A stretch of 40,143 nucleotides of DNA from Acidobacteriota bacterium (GTDB taxonomy: Bacteria > Acidobacteriota > Terriglobia > Acidiferrales > UBA7541): the NCBI GenBank assembly GCA_027307115.1, contig DAHUXN010000091.1, positions 1 through 40,143 on the forward strand. Direction: 5' to 3'. Position numbers and translations under genes: made by a program. Shown here one piece after another: positions 28,643-36,143 of this stretch; the stretch's first letter is position 1, and each line of letters starts with the position of its first letter. A model generated the notes under the pieces. It was not told the DNA's origin and ran no database searches. It saw nothing but the letters and a program-made list of their open reading frames with translations.

Positions 28643-29956
28643 ATGCGGCATTTCCTTTTGATTTTGATTGCCCCGATGCTGGCCGTGGCGGGTAACCCGA
28701 GAACTGCTGTGCCATCCCGGTCCACGGTCTACGTCGTATCCGCTGGCCACCCTGCTACCGTGTACCACGCCAGCGCGTCGCGCCGAAACTCGTGGCGCTC
28801 CGAAACTCCGAAAGCCGCTCCCGCCACATTGCCGTTTCGCGTGCAGCCCGATGATGCTCTCACGCGGCGAGGTTTCGAGAAGTTTTACAACATGGATTAT
28901 GACGGAGCGATTGAGTTGTTTCGTGAAGAGCGGAACGCGCGGCCCGACGATCCCTTTGTGGTGAATCACCTGCTCGCGGCCGTGCTTGCCAAGGAACTGA
29001 ATCGCGAGGGCGCGCTCGACGCCACGCTCTACATGGGTAACCGCTTTTTGCAGCTCAAAGTCCCGCCCGTGGACCCCAACGTGAAGAGGGAAATCGGCCA
29101 ACTCTCGCAGCGCGCGCTCCAGCTCGCGAATCAAACCCTGGCCAAAAATCCCAACGACGTGGACGCTTTATTTGCCCGCAGCGTCGCGCGCGGCCTCGCC
29201 ACTGTCTATTCTGCGGTGATCGAAAAGAGATGGATGGGGGCCCTCAAGCAGGCGCTCGGCGCCTATCACGACGACGTGCACATTCTCAAACTCAATCCGA
29301 ACTACTCGGACGCAAAACTCGTCGTCGGGACATATCAATACATTGTCGGAAGCCTTTCGTGGTGGGAAAAGAGCATTGCCTTTGTCGCGGCCATTCACGG
29401 CAGCAAGAAAAAGGGACTGCAATTGCTTCGCCAGGCGGCCGATGGCGGCGGGGAAGAGAGCGTTGACGCTGGCACGATTCTGGCGCTTTTCCTGGCGCGC
29501 GAAAAACGTTACGCCGAAGCGATCCACATCATCAGCGACTCATACGCGAACTTCCCGCACAATTTCATCTTCGGGTTGGCGCGTGCGGATTTGCTGAATG
29601 CCTCCGGACAAAAAGACGAAGCCATCGCGGCGTATCGCAAGCTCGTTGATCTGGGGCGCGAGGGATTTTTCCCCGACGCACGCGTGGAGCGCGCCGCCTT
29701 TTCGCTGGGCCGCGCACTGCAAAACAAGAAGGATTACGCCGCCGCGGCCGCGGCATACGAGGAAGCGGTGAACTTCCCTCACGCGAACCCAGCAATCGCC
29801 GCGCCCGCGGCGCTCAATGCCGGGCAAATGTACGACCTGCTCGGCCAGCGGCAGTCGGCCGTCGAGTGCTATCACCGCGCGATGCAAATCGCGCCCAACT
29901 CAGACTCCGCGCGCGCCGCCAGCCAGTTGCTTCGCAAACCCAAAACCGTCGAATAG
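28643..29956 (+). CDS. Secreted TPR-repeat protein
   Basis: This 437-residue protein begins MRHFLLILIAPMLAVAG, a signal peptide. TPR-like helical pairs are visible: RRGFEKFYNMDYDGAIELFREERNARPDDP near residue 80, RYAEAIHIISDSYANFPHN, GQKDEAIAAYRKLVDLG, KKDYAAAAAAYEEAVNFPHANP and RQSAVECYHRAMQIAPNSD. The middle (SLSWWEKSIAFVAAIHGSKKKGLQLL) is less regular. TPR solenoids act as scaffolds, so a partner in the periplasm is likely. A TAGAAT hexamer lies only about 10 bp before the ATG, so the mRNA may have almost no leader. It is convergent with the regulator gene; the ends almost touch. Confidence 0.8.
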   Translation: MRHFLLILIAPMLAVAGNPRTAVPSRSTVYVVSAGHPATVYHASASRRNSWRSETPKAAPATLPFRVQPDDALTRRGFEKFYNMDYDGAIELFREERNARPDDPFVVNHLLAAVLAKELNREGALDATLYMGNRFLQLKVPPVDPNVKREIGQLSQRALQLANQTLAKNPNDVDALFARSVARGLATVYSAVIEKRWMGALKQALGAYHDDVHILKLNPNYSDAKLVVGTYQYIVGSLSWWEKSIAFVAAIHGSKKKGLQLLRQAADGGGEESVDAGTILALFLAREKRYAEAIHIISDSYANFPHNFIFGLARADLLNASGQKDEAIAAYRKLVDLGREGFFPDARVERAAFSLGRALQNKKDYAAAAAAYEEAVNFPHANPAIAAPAALNAGQMYDLLGQRQSAVECYHRAMQIAPNSDSARAASQLLRKPKTVE

Positions 29957-30052
29957 CGCTTATCCGGAAAGGTTCATGCGACGCAGCAAGTCGCCAAAAC
30001 GCGGATCGCCTCGGAGCGGGTCGAGTCGGGGATCCACCCCGACGGAGGGCAT

Positions 30053-31702
30053 TCAATCCGAGCGGTCGCGATAGGCCCTCTCGAGCCACACAAACGCTTG
30101 CTCCTTATCCCCGAGGAGGGCATACGCGGAAGCCATGTTAAATCCGCAGACATATCGCTCTTGCGCCTGGCCTTCGATGCCGTGAAGCAGCGTACGGGCC
30201 CTATCCTTGCGGCCGGCAAGCGCATAAGCAGCGGCTATTTGGGAGAGGATCACGGGACCTTGAGTGGATTTCACGGCGCGATCCGCAGCGGCCAGTGCCT
30301 GCTTGGACTGGCCAAGTTCCGCATAGGACAGCGCCATGACGTGGTCATCGTTCCCCACGCTGCGAGCGGCTTCGATCGATTCCTTGTAGCGTCTCATAAG
30401 GAACAAGAACCAAGCCAAGTCGCCGTGCGAAGCCGGCAAGAGCGGATCGAGGGCATAGGCGCGGTGAAGCTCCTGAAGTCCCTCGTCCGTTCGATGCCCC
30501 ACAAACATGAGATATTCCGCGTAGCCTGCGTGCGCCCGGGGCAGGCTGGGATCGAGTTCGAGTGCCTTGCGGAACTCGCTCTCCGCGCGGCTCCAGTCCC
30601 AATCGAACGAAAAGTCAACGTAAGCGAGCGAGGCATGGGCCTCGGCCAGCGTGTCGTCTAATTCGATCGCTTTGGTGGCCGCAGCCTTAGCCAGAGGCAT
30701 TACTTGGAGCGGCGCCCTGTAATCCGTGCTTAAGTCGTAGTAGGCGTCGGCCAAACCTGAATAGGCGAGCGCATTGTTCGGGTCGTCGGCGAGAGCCTGC
30801 TTAAAATAGCCCACCGCTCTTTCGAGGGATTTTGATTTCAGAGCCTCCGTGCGCTCAGCAGTCATTCCGTGCAGTTCGTAGATCCCTCGCAAGTAAGCCT
30901 GGTGAGCCGCAGGGTCCACGGAGCGTGCGCCCGAGAGACCGGTCAACTCCTGCGTGGTAAGGGTAATCCTTACCCCGCCAGCGATTTCTTTCGCCACCTC
31001 GTCTTGCAGGGACAGAATGTCGCGCAGGTTGCCCTCAAACGTCTCGGCCCAAAGGTGGCGGCCATTCTGGGCCTCGACCAGCTGGACAGCGATTCGCACG
31101 CGGTCGCTCGAGCGCAATACCGTTCCTTCGATCAACGCATCCACGTTGAGCTCTTGCCCGATCTCCGGCACAGGTTTCGGATTACTCTTGTACTGCATGG
31201 TCGAGTTGCGCGAAATCACTCGCAAGGCGTGGATTTTTGCCAGGTCCGTGATCAAAGCGTCCGTTATTCCGTCCGCGAAGTATTCCTGCTGCGGATCGTG
31301 GGACAGATTTTGAAGCGGCAGCACAGCGACCGAGTGGATTGGCGCGGAGGGGAATCCCCGCGTCAGGCGGGCACGAACTAGGTAACCGCCCACCAGCAGT
31401 ACCGCAACGACGCCCGTCACGGCAATCCATTGGGCCAAGCGCCGCGGGTGTTGCGCTTGGTCGCGGTCCATTTCTGCCAGTCGCGCGTGACCATCATTCC
31501 ACCACGCGTCTAACTCACCCCGATAGGCGTAAACACCTGCTCGGCTCTTGTGAGGGAGCCGGTGGATGGGCAAGCTTTCCTCCTCCCACCGCCGCGCCGT
31601 GCGTTCACTGCACTTCAGGTAGGCGGCGATTTCTTTCCAGGAGTTGAGGCGATCACCGGAAGGAGAATGGGTGGACTGGCCCGGCAGGTTACCAGTAGCC
31701 AT
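30053..31702 (-). CDS. HTH - TolB-like - TPR membrane regulator, truncated by an in-frame TGA
   Basis: The ATG at 31702 gives 549 residues to a TGA at 30053-30055. An excisionase/MerR-like HTH (LNSWKEIAAYLKCSERTARRWEEE, about 19-42) is followed by a TM segment (about 92-110). A TolB-like N-terminal domain (SVAVLPLQNLSHDPQQEYFADGITDALITDLAKI) and many TPR helices complete it. This is a familiar acidobacterial one-piece regulator. Past the TGA the frame continues MPSVGVDPRLDPLRGDPRFGDLLRRMNLSG to a TAA at 29960-29962. This matches the usual family ending RSDW-x-x-Y-x-x-x-x-PxLDPLRxDPRFxxLLRR, with TGA in the Trp position. About 30 residues are therefore lost, or recovered only by readthrough. 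Confidence 0.85.
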   Translation of the reverse strand: MATGNLPGQSTHSPSGDRLNSWKEIAAYLKCSERTARRWEEESLPIHRLPHKSRAGVYAYRGELDAWWNDGHARLAEMDRDQAQHPRRLAQWIAVTGVVAVLLVGGYLVRARLTRGFPSAPIHSVAVLPLQNLSHDPQQEYFADGITDALITDLAKIHALRVISRNSTMQYKSNPKPVPEIGQELNVDALIEGTVLRSSDRVRIAVQLVEAQNGRHLWAETFEGNLRDILSLQDEVAKEIAGGVRITLTTQELTGLSGARSVDPAAHQAYLRGIYELHGMTAERTEALKSKSLERAVGYFKQALADDPNNALAYSGLADAYYDLSTDYRAPLQVMPLAKAAATKAIELDDTLAEAHASLAYVDFSFDWDWSRAESEFRKALELDPSLPRAHAGYAEYLMFVGHRTDEGLQELHRAYALDPLLPASHGDLAWFLFLMRRYKESIEAARSVGNDDHVMALSYAELGQSKQALAAADRAVKSTQGPVILSQIAAAYALAGRKDRARTLLHGIEGQAQERYVCGFNMASAYALLGDKEQAFVWLERAYRDRSD

Positions 31703-31784
31703 AGGCAAGTCCGCTCCTTCGGTCCCTAATTGCGGTGAATTATAACCCCAACAGCGCCGAGCTAGCAATCGGCCTATTTGCCGT

Positions 31785-31828
31785 TCGCAGGTGCGGTCAT
31801 TGGCGGTCAGGCCGCACCTGTCTCTTGC
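31785..31828. repeat. 44-bp hairpin repeat, left copy
   Basis: The unit begins TCGCAGGTGCGGTCATTGGC and ends CTGTCTCTTGC. Inside, CAGGTGCGG pairs with CCGCACCTG. It is identical to the copy at 32108-32151 except for one base. The two flank the Cys-rich peptide gene as direct repeats. Confidence 0.85.
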
Positions 31829-31917
31829 CGCAACCTGACGTTCCTTCTACAAGAAAAGAAGAGAGGGCGGCCAGCTTTCGACAGCCACACTTCTCAACTT
31901 AAGCCTCTGGAGGTTTT

Positions 31918-32067
31918 ATGAAAAAGATGATTCTGCGCGTCTTGCTCGTCGTGGCGCTCTGCGGATTGACCTTGGGCGTGTCGCTCGCCAAAGGCCCAGG
32001 AATGGTCTGCTGTGCTCACACCATGGCCTGTTGTGGAACAAGTCCGACAATGGCGTGTTGCAAGTAG
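31918..32067 (+). CDS. Secreted Cys-rich micropeptide with three M-x-C-C motifs
   Basis: This 49-residue gene is too short for usual cut-offs. GGAGG lies five bases before the ATG, and the start MKKMILRVLLVVALCGLTLG with SLAK is a clear signal peptide. The mature part contains G-M-V-C-C-A-H, T-M-A-C-C-G-T and T-M-A-C-C-K before the TAG at 32065: six Cys in three adjacent pairs plus one His. Such spacing suggests metal chelation or disulfide/thiol chemistry in the periplasm. I know no named family. It sits between two near-identical hairpin repeats and diverges from the HTH-TPR regulator. Confidence 0.7.
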   Translation: MKKMILRVLLVVALCGLTLGVSLAKGPGMVCCAHTMACCGTSPTMACCK

Positions 32068-32107
32068 GGTCCAAGGGCGCGGCCTGGCGATTGCGCTGCG
32101 TCGCTGC

Positions 32108-32151
32108 TCGCAGGTGCGGTCATTGGCGGTCAGACCGCACCTGTCTCTTGC
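32108..32151. repeat. 44-bp hairpin repeat, right copy
   Basis: Same sequence as at 31785-31828 with one A/G difference, which extends the stem: CAGGTGCGGTC pairs perfectly with GACCGCACCTG (11 bp). The two copies, 323 bp apart, bracket the micropeptide gene. Confidence 0.85.
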
Positions 32152-32247
32152 GCTTCTGGAACAGGACGCCTAGGTTCGCTTGCGAGGCGTCAGTCAGAGG
32201 CAAAACGCCCGACTAAAGCTAAAAACGTTCCAAACGGGGAGGGTGCC

Positions 32248-33087
32248 ATGAAAGCAAAAACATTGGGAGCAGTCGTGTTGGCTTGTGTTTTTCTGTGGGG
32301 CCTATCGGCCCGGGCAGATGCTGTCTATGTGACCGGAAACGGCGGCACCGGCTTGTTTCGTGTCGATTCGAGTACCGGTGCAAGCACGTTTATCGGAAAT
32401 TTCGGGTTCAAGGGCGTCCTGACAGATTCTTTTGACTCCAAGGGAAATCTCTACGTAATCATCAAGGGAGGATCCACGGCCAGCCAGCTTGCCACCGTGA
32501 ACCTCGTAACTGGGGCGGCGACTCCTATCGGATCGGCAACGGGGATTGCCGGACTGGTTGCGATGGAGTTTGCACCTGATGGAACGCTCTATGCCGCGAG
32601 TCTTGGTACGAACGATCTTTACACTGTGAGTCTCACGACAGGTTTCGTTACCGACATCGGCGGCCTTGGGTTTATCAATGTCATGGACTTGGCTTGGGAT
32701 CCCTTCAACAGTACTATGTACGCCATTGCGTCAAGCGGGGCCCCGGGAACTGCGTCTTTTCTCTATTCGTTAAATCTTGGTACTGGCGCGGGCACACTCG
32801 TCACTACGATTTCCGGAAACGACTGCCTAATGGGATTAACGATTGACTCCGCAGATCAATTCTTGGCCACGGATCATTGCGACCCAAATTCCCCGCTATA
32901 CCAGATTGATACTACAAACGGGGCTCTGACTAACCTGGGCAACACGGGCATCAGTCTGTCCATGGGGGCGGCCACTCAAACACCAGAACCCGCAACGATC
33001 CTGCTTCTTGGTTTCGGCTTGCTGGCGCTCGCGTTCTTCGGGCGCAAGAAGCTTCCGTGGGGGAGCGAGGGCCTAACTCGTATCTAG
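32248..33087 (+). CDS. PEP-CTERM-sorted beta-propeller-like protein
   Basis: This 279-residue protein starts after GGGGAGGGTGCC, with a signal peptide (MKAKTLGAVVLACVFLWGLSARA). The body has repeated short strands (GLFRVDSSTGASTFIGNFG, QLATVNLVTGAATPIGSATG, DLYTVSLTTGFVTDIGGLG, FLYSLNLGTGAGTLVTT), each like one propeller blade. The C terminus, TPEPATILLLGFGLLALAFFGRKK, is a PEP-CTERM signal: Pro-Glu-Pro, a hydrophobic helix, then Arg/Lys. It would be cleaved by an exosortase (EpsH type). No exosortase gene is in the window. Release or anchoring outside the cell is expected. Confidence 0.85.
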   Translation: MKAKTLGAVVLACVFLWGLSARADAVYVTGNGGTGLFRVDSSTGASTFIGNFGFKGVLTDSFDSKGNLYVIIKGGSTASQLATVNLVTGAATPIGSATGIAGLVAMEFAPDGTLYAASLGTNDLYTVSLTTGFVTDIGGLGFINVMDLAWDPFNSTMYAIASSGAPGTASFLYSLNLGTGAGTLVTTISGNDCLMGLTIDSADQFLATDHCDPNSPLYQIDTTNGALTNLGNTGISLSMGAATQTPEPATILLLGFGLLALAFFGRKKLPWGSEGLTRI

Positions 33088-33202
33088 GATCTGCCGTCAG
33101 TGCCCGGATGCCGGTTGGCATGGCCTGACACCGTAGAATCATGCCGCCGCATACTCGCTTGCTAAAACGTGGGGTCCACGGTGGAACGTCCCAAAATGAA
33201 TC

Positions 33203-33252
33203 AGAAAAAAAATCGCTGCCGAGCCTTCACGGCGGCCCAACTCGGCAGCGAT
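33203..33252 (-). terminator. Rho-independent terminator of the CarD/DUF3553-like gene
   Basis: On the minus strand TCGCTGCCGAG and CTCGGCAGCGA are perfect arms around a 17-nt loop, followed by a run of eight or nine T. It lies 38 bp past the stop at 33290. Confidence 0.92.
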
Positions 33253-33289
33253 GCGTCTTTCTTCTAAAAATTATTCTCGCGGCGCAAAC

Positions 33290-33523
33290 CTAATTTTTCG
33301 CGGCCTTGGCGTTTGCCGCCTTTGTCGACTTGCGGCGGCGCTTCGGGCGCGTGGGACGGCCCGCAATCTCGCCAACCACTTCTGCCGACCAAATGCTGGT
33401 TACGAACTTCTTCATTCCGTGATCATCGAACTCGACCGTGGTGCGGTCATTGTCTGATTCGGTGACGGTGCCAACTCCGTACTGCGTGTGACGAACAGTT
33501 TGTCCTGCATCCAATACTTGCAC
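33290..33523 (-). CDS. Small CarD/DUF3553-like SH3-type protein
   Basis: This 77-residue protein starts at the GTG at 33523 (AAGGAGG eight bases upstream). MQVLDAGQTVRHTQYGVGTVTESDNDRTTVEFDDHGMKKFVTSIWSAEVV matches the G-x-x-V-x-H-x-x-[FY]-G-x-G-x-V...V-x-F-x-x-x-G-x-K-x-F pattern. This is a Tudor/SH3-like module also found at the ends of UvrD-type helicases and in CarD/DUF3553 proteins. The C terminus (RPTRPKRRRKSTKAANAKAAKN) is very basic and could bind nucleic acid. It ends in a strong terminator. The function is unknown. Confidence 0.75.
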   Translation of the reverse strand: MQVLDAGQTVRHTQYGVGTVTESDNDRTTVEFDDHGMKKFVTSIWSAEVVGEIAGRPTRPKRRRKSTKAANAKAAKN

Positions 33524-33699
33524 GGAAAAACCTCCTTAGTAAGGGCGCTAGTCCCGCCGGAAGATAGTGGCAGGCTGGAAATGAAAGCACGAAATCGGGC
33601 GGAAAACGGCCCTGTTATTAGATGCCGAAAACTCACCGGCGAATCGCTGAATTATTCGCTGAAAGCGATCAACTGCCTGGAACTTCAAGCGCAAAATCA

Positions 33700-33733
33700 G
33701 GCGGAACGGGTTGCGCGCTGCGATCGTTCCGCC
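33700..33733 (-). terminator. Inverted repeat after the cold-shock gene
   Basis: On the minus strand GGCGGAACG and CGTTCCGCC are perfect 9-bp arms around a 16-nt loop, starting 12 bp after the cold-shock stop codon, then TGATTTT. Probably its terminator. Confidence 0.6.
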
Positions 33734-33744
33734 CGTATGTGGAA

Positions 33745-33951
33745 TTAGAGGCCGACGACGGCTTCCGCCTGCAGGCCTTTGGGCCCCTTCTTCACTTCGA
33801 ATTCGACAGCCTGGCCTTCGTTGAGGGTTTTGTACCCCTCGGACTGAATCGCACTGTAGTGCACGAAGACATCTTCGCCACTCTGCCGCTGAATGAACCC
33901 GTAGCCCTTGCTGGCGTTAAACCACTTTACTGTTCCTTGTTCTCTACTCAA
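33745..33951 (-). CDS. csp: Cold-shock protein (CspA family)
   Basis: This 68-residue protein starts at the TTG at 33951, with GAGGAG seven bases upstream. [30 protein letters not shown] contains RNP1 (KGYGFI) and RNP2 (VFVHY), the RNA-binding motifs of CspA-family nucleic-acid chaperones. It ends with [18 protein letters not shown]. The exact paralogue (cspA-like) is not assignable. The long leader with a terminator-like hairpin at 34007-34042 suggests post-transcriptional control. Confidence 0.93.
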   Translation of the reverse strand: MSREQGTVKWFNASKGYGFIQRQSGEDVFVHYSAIQSEGYKTLNEGQAVEFEVKKGPKGLQAEAVVGL

Positions 33952-34006
33952 CTTCTTACTCCTCTAAATGGAAAGCTATTTGCGCTCGTCGTCGCCTCCC
34001 GAGTAC

Positions 34007-34042
34007 AAAAAAAGGCCGCAGGGGTCGATAACCCCGGCAGCC
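34007..34042 (-). terminator. Attenuator-like terminator in the cold-shock leader
   Basis: On the minus strand an 11-bp stem, GGCTGCCGGGG with CCCCTGCGGCC (10 of 11 paired, one G-U), loop TTATCGA, is followed by seven T (34013-34007). It is 55 bp upstream of the csp TTG. A -10-like TACAAT lies further upstream at 34095-34090, so transcripts would cross this hairpin before reaching the gene. Confidence 0.7.
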
Positions 34043-34089
34043 TCGTCGATGTCTCAAAAAGCAGTCACAAGAGCAACAAACGCAGCTCC

Positions 34090-34095
34090 ATTGTA
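34090..34095 (-). promoter_or_regulatory. Candidate -10 box of the cold-shock gene
   Basis: TACAAT on the minus strand (34095-34090). The -35 region is poor. If used, the leader would be about 130-140 nt, long like the regulated leaders of other csp genes. Confidence 0.4.
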
Positions 34096-34272
34096 GCACG
34101 AATTCATGTCGGCGCTAGTACTTTTTGGACACTGCTGCCTAGTGCTCGCCAAGGCCTTCAAAATTAGCGAGAAGCCTAGGGCTGTCTCCCTTTCTTCTGC
34201 ACCGAATTGGAACAGTACCGCACTTTTTTTCAGCTATTTTGAAAGCACAATATCTAACCCCTTTTGTTGCAA

Positions 34273-34397
34273 TATAATCTATGGCGCAGGAATTGCCTCA
34301 GCCCAACTGGGACATTGTCGCCGTCTTGTCCAAAGGACGGGAGAGTCACTATCCTCGGCTGGGAATTTTGGGCGATTGCAAGGGGGGGCTCCTTAAG
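34273..34397 (+). promoter_or_regulatory. -10 box and folded leader of a PEP-CTERM gene
   Basis: TATAAT (34273-34278) precedes a leader with GCCCAA (34301-34306) pairing TTGGGC (34368-34373), enclosing CCGTC/GACGG (around 34321 and 34336). A G run and the ATG at 34398 follow. An open frame from an ATG at 34281 reads through in frame into the gene. It matches no riboswitch I can name. Confidence 0.4.
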
Positions 34398-35042
34398 ATG
34401 CGAATTATAAGAAATACGGCACTTTTAACTGCTGCCGTGTGCCTGGCGGCCCTGGCGGTCGCGCCGGCCGCGTTTGCCGGATCGGTTGACTTGACGCCGA
34501 GTGGACCGAACACAATCATCACAATTAGCGGCACGTATGCGTCGACCGTTCCGGCTTTTGGCGGTATCGCCGCGCCTGGCGGCACTTACACGATTACCTT
34601 CACGTTGCCCACGATGGCGTCCAGTGCTCCCGGATTTGTTTCGTTTCCTGTGCCGCCGCAGGGCGGTTTTGACGCAGATGCAAACCTCATATTCGATCTG
34701 AACGGCTCCGCCACAACCACGACGTTCAGCAATGTCACGCTGGAATTCTTCGACACTCTCAGCGGCGACATGGGCGGCATCTTGTTCTGTCTCGACCCCT
34801 CGTGCAATACCGAGTGGAATCTGTTTGGCGGCGCACTGTTCAACAATAACGACACGAATCCGATGCTGCTTAGTGGTTCCATTCCGATCAATCAAACGCC
34901 CAGCGCGTATTTTGTGGGTGGTGCAGGACCCTTCCCGTTCAGTGTTGCCACAGCGACCACTCCCGAGCCGTCTTCGCTGCTTCTGCTCGGCACGGGCTTG
35001 GCGGGACTGATTGGCTGGGGACGAAGGAAGTTCTTAGCGTAA
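34398..35042 (+). CDS. PEP-CTERM protein
   Basis: The ATG at 34398, with a GGGGGGG run about ten bases upstream, gives 214 residues. MRIIRNTALLTAAVCLAALAVAPAAFA is a signal peptide. The body is beta-rich with Thr/Ser/Gly (TIITISGTYASTVPAFGG, TYTITFTLPTMASS, NVTLEFFDTLSGDMGG) and one Cys pair (LFCLDPSCN). The C terminus has TPEPSS, a Leu-rich helix and GRRKFLA, a PEP-CTERM sorting signal for exosortase. The start at 34281 would add 39 residues before the signal peptide, so it is not preferred. A strong terminator follows. Confidence 0.82.
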   Translation: MRIIRNTALLTAAVCLAALAVAPAAFAGSVDLTPSGPNTIITISGTYASTVPAFGGIAAPGGTYTITFTLPTMASSAPGFVSFPVPPQGGFDADANLIFDLNGSATTTTFSNVTLEFFDTLSGDMGGILFCLDPSCNTEWNLFGGALFNNNDTNPMLLSGSIPINQTPSAYFVGGAGPFPFSVATATTPEPSSLLLLGTGLAGLIGWGRRKFLA

Positions 35043-35070
35043 GAAATCGAGTAAGCTGCGTTTTTGCGAA

Positions 35071-35099
35071 AGCCGGGCCGCTGAGGTCCGGCTTTTTTT
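35071..35099 (+). terminator. Rho-independent terminator
   Basis: AAGCCGG and CCGGCTT arms around GCCGCTGAGGT, then seven or eight T; 29 bp after the stop of the PEP-CTERM gene. Confidence 0.9.
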
Positions 35100-35162
35100 C
35101 ATTGGGGACTCGAAGATGCTTTTATTTCGAAGCGTATCTTCGTTTCTCGACGTGAGCGGCGT

Positions 35163-36080
35163 TCAAACGGGCCGGGACTCCTTGGTCCGTTCTCTTCCGC
35201 GCCACATCAGCCCGACTCCGATAATAATCGAACCGAGAGCGGCGGCCTGCGCGTTGGTCATGCCGAAAAACGACCGCGGATTGATGCGGATGAATTCGAC
35301 GAGAAATCGCGCGGCGCCGGTCAAAATTAAATATTGCGCGAAGACCATGCCGCGCGGCGGCCTCCGATATGCGCGCCCCTTGACACGGAAGATGAAGCTA
35401 CGCAACCACATTGGAACCGGATTCCGCGCACGCTGCAACAGGGCTTTGTATTCCTCAGATGACAGGGTTCTGACTGCGCCCGTTACCTTCGCTGTCTTCC
35501 CTGCGGCGGCGAGGCGGGCGCGGACTTGACGTCCGCCGAGCTTCCACAGCCACCAAAAAATGAAGATCGCGACGATCAATTCATAAATGGGCGTGGGGTG
35601 CACGCGTTGCGTTGTCGGCACCAGCCCGTGCGGAAAGCTCATGCCCCAGGGCAGGGAAGTGGGAATTCCGTAATCGCCGTCGCCGGAAATCAGGCATCCG
35701 ATGCGCCCAATGCCGTAACCGAGCGCCGCCGCGGGAGAGGCCGCATCGAAAATCTCGAGCAGCGGAATGCGATAACGCCGCGCCAACAGCACAAACGCAA
35801 TGAAGCCTCCCAAAAATCCGCCGAACCACGCGAAACCGTATTGGCTGATCAGAATTTTCGGGTCGGCGAAAAGATCTCGCGGCGTTTCGAGCACGTGGTA
35901 CAACTTCGCGCCCACCAGTCCCGCGATGCACGGCACCGCCACCATCAGATCGGCTGGCGCATGAATGGCGCGCCGCTGCATGTCTTTCGCCAGCACAAAA
36001 TACGAAACGAGCATCGCGATGCCGACGAGCAGTCCGTAGCTCGCGAGCGTCACCGGCCCGATATGTATGAATGGCATCAT
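35163..36080 (-). CDS. lgt: Lgt-family prolipoprotein diacylglyceryl transferase (variant)
   Basis: This 305-residue membrane protein contains GAKLYHVLE (58-66), AWFGGFLGGFIAF (85-97), GYGIGRIGCLISGDGDYGIPT (121-141), HPTPIYE (161-167) and RFLVEFIR (258-265). These are the ordered landmarks of Lgt, which moves the diacylglyceryl group of phosphatidylglycerol onto the lipobox Cys. The signature G-R-[IL]-G-N-F-x-N-G is instead GRIGCLISGDGD, and the usual H-G-G is F-G-G. About 60 charged residues (183-243) are inserted before the last TM segments. The variant could be the sole Lgt or a specialised paralogue. Lipoproteins in this window (24589, 37329) are potential substrates. Confidence 0.83.
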   Translation of the reverse strand: MMPFIHIGPVTLASYGLLVGIAMLVSYFVLAKDMQRRAIHAPADLMVAVPCIAGLVGAKLYHVLETPRDLFADPKILISQYGFAWFGGFLGGFIAFVLLARRYRIPLLEIFDAASPAAALGYGIGRIGCLISGDGDYGIPTSLPWGMSFPHGLVPTTQRVHPTPIYELIVAIFIFWWLWKLGGRQVRARLAAAGKTAKVTGAVRTLSSEEYKALLQRARNPVPMWLRSFIFRVKGRAYRRPPRGMVFAQYLILTGAARFLVEFIRINPRSFFGMTNAQAAALGSIIIGVGLMWRGRERTKESRPV

Positions 36081-36143
36081 GGTGAACTTTTTCTTCGGCT
36101 AGCTTTTTCCGCGCAGGAAACGCCGCGCTGGATTTCTGGCCAG

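Noticed and set aside
28643-28700. Treating the palindrome at 28561 as a terminator
   Set aside because: It lies between divergent starts and not after a gene, and the following T run is not adjacent; an operator is more likely.
30098-30661. Plus-strand frame opposite the TPR part of the regulator
   Set aside because: It mirrors the TPR codons of the opposite strand; no RBS and no motif.
34281-34397. c-di-GMP (GEMM) or other named riboswitch before the PEP-CTERM gene
   Set aside because: The conserved GEMM core words are absent; only generic hairpins are seen, so no class is assigned.
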